A DNA stretch of 64,000 bases from Poecilobothrus nobilitatus (lineage: Eukaryota > Arthropoda > Insecta > Diptera > Dolichopodidae): positions 6,014,001-6,078,000 of the forward strand of contig OX352774.1 of assembly GCA_947095535.1 (NCBI GenBank), given 5' to 3'. The notes under the pieces are model-generated. The model did not search any database, was not told where the DNA came from, and was given only the letters and a program-made list of their open reading frames with translations. The translations under genes were made by a program, and so were the position numbers. Below, piece after piece: positions 51,156 to 61,388 of the stretch (its first letter is position 1; every line of letters starts with the position of its first letter).

Positions 51156-53232
51156 TCAATTTTTTTTTGATATTTTGTAAATATCCAAATTTTTGAATAT
51201 GGATCCAAAAAATTTAGATTTATGTTTCAAGTTGAACAAATGAGTTCTAATATCTAAACCAATTTTTGAAATATCCAAGTCGGCTTGATTAAATAATTCT
51301 ATTATTTCATTATCTGATAATCGTCGAATTTTTGAATTATTTTCATATTGAGTAGAGTTATTTAAAACTACGGCTTTTGCTATACTACTGCAATCATTAA
51401 ATACTTCAAAAACGTCTTGTAATTGAATAGAGTGAAAAAATTTTTTTTCAAATTTCGTTAATTTGCAAAATTTTACAGGTGAAGAATCCAAAAATATTTT
51501 TTTAAAATTTTTAAATTGTGTTTTAAATTCGTTATGTGAATCAATAATCTCATTGTCAAATCGTTTTAACTCTAAAAAAATATATTAAAGAAATAAACTT
51601 TTAGAACATTAATATGTATATACATAAATCAAAGTAGGTACCTTGATAAGTATCAATTGATTCAACTGGATTAAGTTGATTCTTAATATTTGGAATATTA
51701 TATTGGTTGTTTTCATTATTAAATTTTTTTTTACGTGTTTTAGGCTTAGGTTTTTCCGGACTTTCATAATAAATTGGTCGATTATTATTTTCAAAGTAAT
51801 TTAACCAGTTTTGATAGGTTTCAGGTGGTTTTAAATTCGGTGTTCTAATACTATAAAAATTTTTTGTTGGAATGTACACACGCGGCTTTAAAGAACTTTC
51901 TGTATTAGAGTTCATAATTTTGGTCGGGGAAAGTTGATTATTTGATTCTAAATTAGGAAGTTGGATTGATGCATTCAAATGTTGCATTGAAATTACTAAA
52001 CTTTCTCTACCTAATTCATTTGTATTTTTATTTTGTTGCGCAGTATCATCAATAGCTAATGGATTTTCTAAGTCTGCAGCAATATTTGAAGGCAAATCTA
52101 AAAAGATATCGTCTGAATATTTATTCATTGCAGTTGGAAAATCTAAGTTAAGCGAGTTTGTATTTTGTAAAAATTTTGTATTAGAATTGGAACTTATAAT
52201 ATTTTCTATAGTTCTTATTTGACTAAAATTTTGATTCCGACTTTGTGTTAATTGTCTAGGTAAATTTAAATCAATCTCATTATTAGTTAAACTTGTATTG
52301 TTCACATTTTCCGAAAGCATTATATCAATTTGTTCGAAACTATTTGAATTTACAGTTAAATCTTGGTCATTATATTGTAAGGAGACGTTTTGTAAGGATT
52401 GCACTATGTTTTCGAGCTGTGTTTGAGTTAGCAATTTTGTAGAAGGGGACGATATATAGAAATTTTTTGAAAGATTTTCTTTTTCTATTTTCGTATAAAA
52501 TGGATATTTATACCGTTGTGGCAAATTTCTCCATTTTTTTTTTGTTTTTATTTTTTCACTTTGTACATGTATAAAATTATTGTTCTCAATATCAATTCCT
52601 GATAAAGAATTTTCCTTAGATTGATTTTCAATATTATTATTAACAATAATATTTTCTTCAGATCTTGGAATTTCCTCATTTACTTTTGTTAAGACTTTAT
52701 CAAACGGTGAATTTTGTAAATGTTGATTTCTATTTTTCGGGATTACTTCTACTTTATTTTTATCGAACGACAAAGAAATTTGATTTATATCTTTTGTTTC
52801 TTTCGAATTTGGTATACATTTTTTAACATTTACTATTTCAATGATTGAATTTTCTTCTAAAAGTTCATACAATTCCTGGGAACTTACACATCTTTCTTGT
52901 TCAAGAGATTCGTTTGAAATATCCTCCATAATCGAAACTACGTTATCTTCATTGTTATTTTCTTCAATTTCTTTTTGATCAATCTGTAGGTATAGTTCTA
53001 AATTGGTATTTAAAATATTATCTTTAAATAACATTTCTAATTTACATTTATCAATTAAATGCAATTTATCTTTTATCACTTTATCATAATAAACTTCAAG
53101 TAAAGTATTAATTTGAAGAAAAATAATTTTATGTTTTCCATCATTGGCAAACTTTGTTTCTTCATATTTTTTCATCAACAAAAAATATAAATTTAAAATC
53201 TGATTGCTATCGAATTTATTTTGACCAATCAT
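51156..53232 (-). CDS. Unrecognised 668-residue protein, two exons
   Basis: Exon 1 is 53,232-51,642 and exon 2 is 51,571-51,156. A 70-bp intron starts GTACCT and ends TTTTTTTAG. The phase-1 junction gives TYQ-ELKRFDNEIIDSHN and leaves one open frame. The ATG at 53,232 has an in-frame TAA 15 bp upstream, which supports the start. I do not recognise the family. Residues 1-85 look helical and contain LEVYYDKVIKDKLHL. The middle (about 90-480) is rich in Asn, Ser, Glu and Gln and looks disordered. Basic patches at 227-247 (KIKTKKKWRNLPQRYKYPFY) and 494-503 (KPKPKTRKKK) could be nuclear-import or nucleic-acid-contact signals. The C-terminal ~110 residues (FHSIQLQDVFEVFND, SDNEIIELFNQADLDIS) look folded and are the best place for a homology search. 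Its 1.6-kb exon free of stops, in AT-rich DNA, is strong evidence for a real gene. Confidence 0.8.
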
Positions 53233-54509
53233 ACTTATATTTATTTAGGTTTCTTAGAGGTGTAAAGCCTGTGAGTCTTGCATTAAATCCAATTAAATCA
53301 AATCAATTGTTAGCTATGTATGCATCAATCAATACATAAATAGTAATAAATACTAAATAGTACAACTTACATCACTTACTTAAAAAAGGTTTCCGCCAAC
53401 TGTCAGCACACCTGACGTTTTGAATATGGTTAGAATTTACAATTATAGCGATTCACGCTCACGGTCACATGTCCGGTATAAATTTTTTATTTTTGAAAAT
53501 TCGGTTCGTAATAGATTGGGATTTGTATATTTTTTAAAAATTCTCAAATTACGATAGTTTTCGTTTTTTGAAAATTAATAATAATCACGTTTGTTTAATA
53601 GGTTTTTTTAGTTTGATTTAGATCGTCATTATATGTTATAGTATTCTTTTATCTAATTCTATTAAACAATTTTTAAAGATCTTGTAGTCTTGGCATATCT
53701 CTAGAATTTTAAAGATAAATAATTGAACTTCAATTATGATATTTCTACATCTAACTTATTGGACACTCTGTTATTAATATAGAATTGAGCATTTATAGGT
53801 TATTGATGTTAACGTTAATGATCTTAATTCATTCATACATACATATAAAAAGGTATGGTAGAAAATTAGTAGGTACTTAAAAACATACAATATAACTAAC
53901 TACATACATAAAAAATAATTTTATACATATTTCTAAAGTTTCCTTTCTTTCTTAATTGTGTGATCTCGCAGGTAGCAAAGGTGATCGGAAATAATGCCAC
54001 AAGTTATAAAGTCGAATCAGCTTATTTTCGATGTTAAAATAAAGCCGGAATCGTGATTTTTTTCAAATTTGGCATTATTACCGTTCTGAAAAGGAAATGA
54101 AGTCAAATTTTATTTTTATAATTAAAAAAAAATTCTAAAATTCGGTTCTGAAATTTCAATTTAAATATGATAAAATAAAAATATATAAGAAAAATAATAT
54201 TTACTGTTACTGTTACTGTTATTTACTGTTTACTGTTACGAAACGTCGACATTTTTAATCCCCTTTTTTTTTTAAATCCCGCTTTCCAAAATCCTGTTAA
54301 ATAAATTTTTGAAACCTTGATTTTGTAACGAACTATAAAATATCTTCTAATTTAGAATCTCGCATATACAAATATGATATATAGCTACATATTCTGTAAA
54401 AACCGTATAACATTTGATTTTGTAATCGAGCATTTTGTAAAGCATTAGGATTTTCAAGTCATAGCCTTAAATCGTTATCGTCTTATTTGTCATATAGGTC
54501 ATACCAAGT
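53233..54509. other. Upstream region of the minus-strand gene
   Basis: The first few hundred bases (to about 53,500) must hold the 5' UTR and promoter of the unrecognised gene; GCACACCTGACG and GCGATTCACGCTCACGG at 53,405-53,465 are the GC-richest part. The rest is AT-rich. A GTTACTGTTACTGTTATTT stutter lies at 54,205-54,240. No further gene. Confidence 0.45.
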
Positions 54510-55168
54510 CCATATTAGACTACCATTTCTGCAAATTCCGGAGTGCAAATTTTTGCAAATTCCGGAGTACCACAAGGCAGCCATCCAGGTCCTTTATTTT
54601 TCGTAGTGTCAACCTATGACAGTGATAACCATATCGTGATGTAGATATTTCACGTATTGAATCCCAAAAAAGATTTTTTTGTTTCGCTTTACGCAACCTT
54701 GCTTGGGCTGATCCTATACGTCTTCCTCCATATGAAGCTAGCCTTTCTTTAATTAATTTGAACTCAATCCAGTCACGCCGTCTAGTGGCGGATATCATAT
54801 TCGTACAGCAGATTGTTCGCGATGATATCAACTCCTCCTCTATTCGCGAACAAATGAGGTTTAAAGAAAATCTGAATAATTTGAGATCGGTCGAGCTTTT
54901 TAATGTGTCACACCATTCTACATACTATGGCAAATTTGAGCCTATTTCGCGTATGTTAAGAGAGACTAAATCAAGGTCTGAGCTCTTCGATATTAGCGTT
55001 AACAAATTAACACTGAGAGCCAGACTTTACACGAGCATGGTTAATTCTCTTAGTCTGCATGATTAGTCTGTCATTTTTAATCTAACTAGCATGTTAGTTT
55101 CTTTGTTTTTTTCTTGTTTCTTATTACCATTAACATCATTACTAACATTAATTAGTAGTTACTAACAG
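54510..55168 (+). mobile_element. Jockey-type LINE relic with internal deletion
   Basis: At 54,561 the plus strand reads SGVPQGSHPGPL, the reverse-transcriptase motif preceding the catalytic palm. The expected YADD region is missing. From 54,689 an open frame resumes as LRNLAWADPIRLPPYEAS, then LSLINLNSIQSRRLVADIIF, and ends YYGKFEPISRML ... MVNSLSLHD with TAG at 55,064. This is the C-terminal end of Jockey/I-type LINE proteins. The 3' untranslated part continues to about 55,166 and recurs inverted at 57,569-57,679. Just before the RT motif a 15-bp word containing GCAAATTCCGGAGT is duplicated. The relic cannot encode an active enzyme. Confidence 0.75.
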
Positions 55169-56236
55169 TGGTAATGACCAATTAAGTATTAAGTTCATTT
55201 AATTACTAAGTATCATCATTTACTAACATACTAATATACTAAAATACTAACCCTTGTAAATTATCACTTTTTCAGTTAATTGTGATAGCTCACTAAATGA
55301 ACAACATAACTGATGCTTGATTATCAACAAATACATTTATTTTCCATATTCTGGCCAGTCCATCACGAAGGCGGCCAAACTTGTTTACTGGTTTCGCTCG
55401 CAGATGGACGCTTTCTTACGTATACGCGTTCACCGATGTCAATATCAAAATAATATTTAAATTTTAAAGAAATTACGTTAGGAATATGTAAACAAAATAA
55501 TAAATAAAAAAAAGTCAATGAACACATTTAAAAAAAAAAAAATCTGAAATTAGTAGGGATTTTAAAGTTGGTCCATTTTTCCAGAGTTAATGTTATATAA
55601 ATTTTACGTAGGACTGATATACAAAAAAGTTGGGCAGCATAGTTAGTTTAATTATTTAGATTCTTTATAACGACGGATCCGTCGACAAACTGGTAGTTCA
55701 GTGCTGCCATGTATCGCAAGATATTGTTTTCCCAATGATTAGGAGCCCTAAATTTTTGACTTCACATTATTTAACTTTAGCGGTCTTGGAAAAATTAACT
55801 GGATCTAGAATTTTTGTCAATTAAATTTATTTTACTTTTCTATTTGGAAGAAATGAACCGAACAAATTGTCCGGACTTCTGAGTAGTATAAAGCTGAGGA
55901 TTCTAATATAAGGATCGATGAGCAAAGTAGTCTTTTGTGTGTACTTTAAATGGATTGCGTCCAAACTAGAAAGTTTGAAGAAAATCCATTAGATGAGGCA
56001 ATTGGTTTGTTTAAAAATAGTAGCTAGTTTTTAAAAAATATCTGCTGCAATTGTAGTAGTGTGACAGCCCTCCGTAATGTCCGCGTATATTTAATTTTCT
56101 GACATCTTCACAAAAAAAACAATTATTGATGCCATGACTGTTACTGTTATGCTGTTAGACATTCAATAAGAAAAGTTACACACTTGTGATTTTGTAATAT
56201 TTTCAAAAATATATTTGTACAATTTCTTATTTTAAG
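55169..56236. other. Probable mobile-DNA debris
   Basis: No gene. TACTAA words repeat at 55,220-55,255, possibly part of the LINE tail. GC-richer text at 55,355-55,435 and 55,665-55,745 looks like transposon debris, but no domain or end pair is recognisable. Confidence 0.4.
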
Positions 56237-56423
56237 CTTGGTATGCAACTAGTACTTAGTAGTCAGTACTCATCTACTAGAAAAAAAAAAATTTAAACGA
56301 AGAAATATTTTACCGCAATAAAAATTTGACAGTTTCAAGAAAAATATTTGACATTTATGTAACGTCATAATAAATGTGTGTTTATTTTGTTTACTACAAA
56401 ATCAAGAAGTATAAATTTAAATT

Positions 56424-56549
56424 ATGGTTAAACTTTTTAAAGATAAAGATTTCTCTTTTAGTTCTGAGGAAGAAGAATTAGAAATTTGTCTGGTTCTCGC
56501 TGGACATCATATGCATCATTTGAATAATACCAAATATAAAAAAGTCTAA
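56424..56549 (+). pseudogene. Possible Harbinger transposase N-terminal stub
   Basis: A short frame starts at 56,424 and stops at 56,547. Residues SSEEEELEICLVLAGHHMHH resemble the acidic-then-hydrophobic start of PIF/Harbinger transposases. No nuclease residues follow. Assignment is by pattern memory and by the TTA-flanked element around it. A chance match cannot be excluded at this length. Confidence 0.45.
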
Positions 56550-56850
56550 AGAAAAGAAAGGAACTTATTTCCTTCTAAGTTTTGGCAGTATTTTATTATT
56601 AAGTATAGTATTTTATTTGCATAGTTACTATTAGTTAAATCCCACAAAATAGGCCTCACTTTAACTGATGTAATTAGCTTTATTTTTACCTTGTTGTTTA
56701 TGGTAGCTACCTTCACATTTGAATTTTTAACCTTCAACATTCATTTCTTTAATTTCCTCGAATCCCAAATACTCTTGAAAATTATAACTATAGTCCCCCT
56801 CACCGTCATTTATTTTGACATTCAAAATTTATAAATATAGATCGAACATG

Positions 56851-56952
56851 TCTGGTGAAAATGACAAATGCTCAAAAGAAAAATAAAAATTTATCCGCCT
56901 ATACTACCTAGGTGGATAAATTTTTATTTTTAGCATTTGTCATTTTCACCAG
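56851..56952. repeat. 102-bp near-perfect palindrome
   Basis: TCTGGTGAAAATGACAAATG at the left is matched by its exact inverse at the right, and the pairing continues through AAATAAAAATTTATCC to a centre at about 56,900. The left arm has about 7 extra bases (CAAAAGA region). It would form a long hairpin in single strands. It may be a tiny foldback insertion in the surrounding element. Confidence 0.85.
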
Positions 56953-57034
56953 ATAAATCTTAAGAAAAAATATGACAGCAGTGCTTTCAACTATCAACTA
57001 GTTGAAAGACTTTTTCTAGCAGCTGAGTACTGAG

Positions 57035-57083
57035 GTGCGTACTCATAGATATATTAAGTACTTAATATATCTATGTGCGTACT
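57035..57083. repeat. 32-bp perfect palindrome within 9-bp direct repeats
   Basis: The sequence from 57,044 to 57,075 is a perfect inverted repeat, each half being CATAGATATATTAAGT or its inverse. GTGCGTACT stands directly before it (57,035-57,043) and again at 57,075-57,083, sharing one base. This is the arrangement left by insertion of a tiny palindromic element with a 9-bp target duplication. Confidence 0.8.
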
Positions 57084-57194
57084 TCTTGCTGGAAAATTTT
57101 TTAGATTTGACATTTGCGAAAAAATTTTGACAAAAATTCCATACCAAATTTTTATTTCTAGCAGGTGAGTACTAGTAAGTTGCATACCAAGCTT

Positions 57195-57568
57195 TAGCCA
57201 TAAACGTGGATTTTGACTTTCCACGAACCACGGCGGAATGCCAAAATTTAAATCACCACACCACTGTGTATTTAAATTTACTTAGCCCACAATGATGTCA
57301 GTTTCGTTGACATTATTCTGTTTATACCTTTTAAATTAATCGAAAAAAAAATCATATTTTATTATTACGTTATTTTGGTTGGTTTTAGATGAATGAGTAT
57401 GCAAAACTCAAAATCGAAAATAAAAATTTGAAAAAATTTGAAAAAGGTAGTAGTTTTGTTACAAGTGAAGCGCTCAAGTAGTTCTTAAATTTCAATAAAT
57501 TTCGATGTAGCTCAACATCGATTAAATTAAACTAACAAAACTACACTGCTCGCTTGGCAACTGGCTGT
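57195..57568. other. Spacer
   Basis: AT-rich with a GC-richer start (57,200-57,310). No gene, RNA or repeat end identified. Confidence 0.45.
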
Positions 57569-57679
57569 GTTAGTAACTACTAATTAATGTTAGTAATGAT
57601 GTTAATGGTAATAAGAAACAAGAAAAAAACAAAGAAACTAACATGCTAGTTAGATTAAAAATGACAGACTAATCATGCT
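57569..57679 (-). mobile_element. 3'-tail fragment of the Jockey-type LINE, inverted
   Basis: About 111 bp that read, on the minus strand, almost identically to 55,056-55,166: GCATGATTAGTCTGTCATTT at the start and TTAGTAGTTACTAAC at the end. Only the last few codons and the 3' untranslated part are present, as in a strongly 5'-truncated LINE insertion. Confidence 0.8.
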
Positions 57680-57789
57680 GATATCATAGATAATATTTTA
57701 CATGATTTTATTTTACATAGTTTTAACGTAAAAATAAGGTCTAGAACGGAAAGTATTAAGTTGCTTTCAGTACCGCTGCTAGCCAAGCC

Positions 57790-58010
57790 TTTAGTTTCTT
57801 CAGATATAGTTCCTAAAAGATGATATAGTTTTATTTTTTTTAGAATTTTGTCACTTATTTTATTATTTTACAAGTTAAAATTTTTAATAACCTTAACTAA
57901 ATTAAATTTTAATTTTAAAATCAAAATAGGTATATCAATTATTACGTTATATAACAACTTAAAATCTCTTAACTGGAGCTGGTTATGAGAAACTGCTTTA
58001 TATTATTTTC
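57790..58010 (+). repeat. Dispersed repeat B, copy 2
   Basis: Same orientation and word order as 17,006-17,215, from CTTTAGTTTCTTCA to AGCTGGTTATGAGAAACTGC. The copies differ by small indels. No coding content. Confidence 0.7.
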
Positions 58011-58615
58011 ACAAATCTAAACTGACCATTATTATTACACTGTTATTATTTACAATTACAACCGTATTCATTTTCTATTCATACCCTCTCAGTCACCTTC
58101 TTTGAAATAAACTAGAAAGCTTTTTCTAAAAAAGAGCTTTACGTGTTGTTACTTTTCAATGAATAGACAATTGTGAATGAAAATATAAACACATATAAAA
58201 GTGCAAATAAAAAATTATTAAACCTAATTATCGAAATTCAATTTTTAATGAGGATTTTTTTTTACAATGTTCAATCGGTCATGTTCACTTCTCTAATATT
58301 TTTTTTAAAATAAAATTTCCACGCACACATTCAAACTTACAACTGCTATAAAGAATACAAAGTAAGTCTAATAACAATAACGAGTAACGAGATGTTGCCT
58401 GTTGTTCTTTATGACGTTTTAAATAATACAATGTAACAAATTAATGTCCAATAAGTGAACGAAATGTATCCATACATATAGTATAAAATGCATATCAATT
58501 TTTTTGACTGAATATATTAAGATAGGAAACCACATCAGAAGATGTGGTTACCTATTTTCCCATCTATTGTAATATATCTACGGCTGAATTAAATTTAGTA
58601 CAATTATCCATCACT
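58011..58615. other. AT-rich spacer
   Basis: No gene. A small hairpin AACCACATC-AGAA-GATGTGGTT lies at about 58,529-58,550. The 83-codon frame at 58,544-58,795 runs across the hAT boundary at 58,624 and is not a real gene. Confidence 0.5.
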
Positions 58616-59273
58616 GTGTATTGCAGTGATGGAATTTCGAATTTTTTAAATGTATTGAATCAGAATCAAAAATTGTACTTTTTTGAGGCCAATTGTAGTG
58701 AACAATTTTTACTAGCTATAAACTTATCAAACTCACAATTAATAATTTATTTTAAAAATAGGTTTCACAAATTTACAGAAGTATTTGGCAAATAAAAAGA
58801 CAACGAATGCGGAATAACATAACACAAAATTACATTTATTTTCAAAATAAAAAAAACTTGTTTTTAGTTATTTGACCAAGTTATGAAGTTCTAGGTTAGT
58901 GTTTTTAATTAATTACACTTTTTGGCTATTTTGGTCTTTTTTTAAGCCGAGTAGAACAATTATTAAAAAGTAAAATAATCATTAATTTTTTGAATTATAT
59001 AACAAAAACACCAAAATAGCCAAAAATTGTAGTCCCTTAAAAGCTCTAAAGTTCAACTAAAAAAACCTGAATGGTAAAAATTTTTCTTTTTCATAAACGA
59101 AATAAGTACATATTTTTTTTAATCCAGGAGATCATTTTCAATCATATTTTCAATATTGTCAGTATTTATTGTTTGGAAAAGAATATTTCTTGCAGCTAAA
59201 TAACTGTAGTAGCAAGCTGAATTAAATTTACTTCAATACATCTCTCGTTTGAAGTAACGCGGAAACTGTACTT

Positions 59274-60730
59274 TTTTTTTTTAACCTGTTTTACCCCCTG
59301 GGGGAGCATAGGGCTTCCACAAAGCTTCTATATCGCACTCGATTGTGGGCCAAATGTTTGATTTCTGCCTATATTTTACCGCTATTATCAATTTCCTTAG
59401 CCACAGACCTTCTCCATGTTATTTTAGGTCTACCCACACTTCTTTTTCCCTGTGGATTCCAGTCGAGCACCTGGCGTGCAATGTTCTCTGGTGCTTTCCG
59501 AAGTGTGTGACCTATCCATCTCCATTTCTATTTCTTGATTTGGCAGAGTATGGTTTCTTGTCTAGAGATAGTTAGTAGGTCCTCATTTGATATTCTTCTA
59601 GGCCATCTTATATTTTGAATTGTTCGGAGGCATTTATTTTCAAATACTTGTAATTTATTTGTTGAAGAGTTTTTGATTAACCAGGTTTCACTGCCGTAGA
59701 GTAGAATCGATTTCACACAGGCTTCATATATCCTTATTTTCGTACCTTTGGTTAACTGTGGTGATTTCCAGATTGGCCAAAGTCTCCCGAATGCCATCTT
59801 TGCTAATTTTATTCGATTCTCAATGTCTTCTTCTGCTCCTCCGTTTGCGGTAAGAATACTGCCAACCTCTATGTATGTGTTGTTTATTGCTAATGGATTG
59901 GAATTGTTTGCATTCAATCTTAGGGACTTTGTTTTTGCAATATTTATATTGAGTCCTACTTAATGTGCTTTTGTGTTTAGGGAATCTAGTTTTTGTTGCA
60001 TATTCCTGTGTGTATGTGCAAGTAGAGCAATATATCATCAGCATATTCGAGGTCCTCTAGGCGAGATGTAAGGGTCCAATTGATTCCTGTTTGGTGTATT
60101 AGTGATTCTTCCAATACGTCGTCGAGAACGATGTTGAACAGGATTGGGGAAAGTGGACACCCTTGTTTGACTCCAGCCTTGAGGCTTATCGGATCGCTAA
60201 GGTTTCCATTGTGGAGAACCCTGGACTCGGCGTTGGTGTACATATTTTGGATGATATTTCTGATTTTAGGTGGTATATTCCTTCTTCTGAGAGCGTTCCA
60301 GATGGCCCTGTGTTTTATTTTATCGAATGCTCTTTCAAAGTCCACGAATGTTATGTAGAGTGGTGATTTCCATTCTGCTGATTGTTCGATTATCAGACGC
60401 AGAGTATTTGAGTGATCTGTACAGCTGCGCTGCTTTCTAAAACCTGTGTCCTCTATTCGTGCTTCAATTCTGGAGTGTATTATGAGAGTCAGTAATTTAT
60501 TTAGTGTGTTTAGGACTGTAATACCACGCCAATTTTTGCATTCTTGGAGATTTCCCTTTTTTGGAAGTTTTATTATGATTCCTGTTTTCCAGCTTTCCGG
60601 TATGGCTTCATTGTTCCAAATTTCTTCCAAGATAGGCTGAAGAACTTCTGCTATATATCCTGTATTTGCTTGGAGAAGTTCTGAAGGTATTCCATTTATA
60701 CCCGGCGCTTTGTTGCTTTGCTTTGTTGCT
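59274..60730 (-). mobile_element. 5'-truncated non-LTR retrotransposon nested in the hAT element
   Basis: A 12-bp word, GAAACTGTACTT, flanks the insertion (59,262-59,273 and 60,731-60,742). At the plus-strand left edge a T run, the poly-A tail of a minus-strand element, follows the duplication. The 5' edge falls inside the reverse transcriptase at SNKAPGINGIPSELL, so the endonuclease and ORF1 are missing. Together these show target-primed insertion followed by incomplete reverse transcription. The C-terminal WNPQGKRSVGRPKITWRR block is typical of a group of animal LINEs without RNase H; I cannot choose between RTE-like and I/Nimb-like clades. Confidence 0.85.
59290..60727 (-). pseudogene. Broken LINE reverse transcriptase
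   Basis: On the minus strand an open frame from 60,727 contains KAPGINGIPSELL, ESWKTGIIIKLPKKG, NWRGITVLN, FVDFERAFDKIKH, GVKQGCPLSPILFNIVLDD and LEYADDILL (YADD at 60,034-60,045), the ordered palm and finger motifs of a non-LTR reverse transcriptase. A frameshift follows YADD near 60,020. The frame resumes as AHTHRNMQQKLDSLNTKAH and meets TAA at 59,960-59,962. It then resumes at GLNINIAKTKSLRLNANN through LLYGSETWLI, meets TAG near 59,535, and continues RWIGHTLRKAPENIARQ to another stop near 59,370. With one frameshift and at least three stops, it is inactive. Confidence 0.85.
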
Positions 60731-60969
60731 GAAACTGTACTTACAGTTAAGCTATTTTTTAACTTTGTTTTAATTAAATTTTGGACTAATATTTTGTTTA
60801 TTTTTATACCAAAAAATGAATAAATATAGATTTTTATTGAAATTATTGGATTTAAATAGAATTGTACGAAAATTGAGTAGAATGTATTGAATGTGTTTTA
60901 CTCTTTTCATTGTCAGAATTTGATACAATTGAATTGAAAATTCCATCACTGGTGTATTGTATTGTATTA

Positions 60970-61388
60970 ACTATGGTCGCGTTCAGCAAAATCTAGCGCT
61001 ATACTAAATTGCAGAGGTGTACCATTTAGCCCTGCATGTTTGTACTGAACGATTTGAAGCAAAATTAAGTGGCATTTAATTTTGTGTGACTTTTATTTTA
61101 TTTGAATGGTATTTTTTTTTTTTCAAATCTTAAATTTTTTTTCTCTCAATTTATAGAAAAATCCTTGAATCCAAAAATTCTTACAAAATTTTGTAAACAA
61201 AAATTTTTAACATTTAAAATGTAAACACATAAACGTCAATAAAAAGTCGCTACATAATTTAGCGAAAGATTTTCTTGCTTCAAAATTCATGCAGCGCTAG
61301 ATAAAAAAATCGAAATCGTTCAGTAGAAAATTTTTTCCAGCGCTGCAGTTTTTTTGTAGCGCTAGATGCTATTGAACGCGACCATAGT
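60970..61388. mobile_element. 419-bp MITE with 32-bp inverted ends and TTA duplication
   Basis: Both ends start ACTATGGTCGCGTTCA (16 bp, exact). Five unmatched bases follow, then ATCTAGCGCTA (11 bp, exact). TTA stands on both sides (60,967-60,969 and 61,389-61,391). The interior repeats AGCGCTA/CAGCGCTG words and has no coding frame. A 3-bp TTA duplication suggests PIF/Harbinger mobilisation, though the ends differ from the two Harbinger relics in this window. Confidence 0.8.

Larger units (their letters stand above)
56237..57194 (+). mobile_element. Harbinger-like element with TTA target duplication and nested palindromes
   Basis: The left end reads AGCTTGGTATGCAACT and the right end is its exact inverse (AGTTGCATACCAAGCT). 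Similarity continues inward with GTACTCA and CTAGAAA words. TTA flanks both sides. Inside, an ATG at 56,424 opens a 41-codon frame, MVKLFKDKDFSFSSEEEELE then ICLVLAGHH, ending in TAA at 56,547. Its acidic EEELE-leu-leu-leu style start resembles the amino end of Harbinger transposases. The catalytic core is absent. Two palindromes (56,851-56,952 and 57,044-57,075) sit within it. Two kinds of evidence, the 3-bp TTA duplication and the N-terminal fragment, point to PIF/Harbinger. Confidence 0.65.
58624..60951. mobile_element. hAT-type element split by a nested LINE
   Basis: The left end CAGTGATGGAATTT (58,624) and the right end, its inverse AAATTCCATCACTG (to 60,951), form 14-bp inverted repeats. 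The 8-bp word GTGTATTG stands immediately outside both ends (58,616-58,623 and 60,952-60,959). CAGTG-type ends with an 8-bp duplication define hAT. Removing the nested LINE and one copy of its duplication leaves about 860 bp with no transposase frame, so it is non-autonomous. An internal inverted pair, TTTGGCTATTTTGGT / CCAAAATAGCCAAAA, lies at about 58,920 and 59,011. Confidence 0.85.

Noticed and set aside
54520..54831. 103-codon minus-strand frame ending RNLQKW
   Set aside because: It is the antisense of the Jockey-type LINE relic, whose reverse-transcriptase motifs read clearly on the plus strand.
58544..58795. 83-codon frame with a good ATG
   Set aside because: It crosses the boundary and target duplication of the hAT element at 58,616-58,624, so its two halves have unrelated origins.
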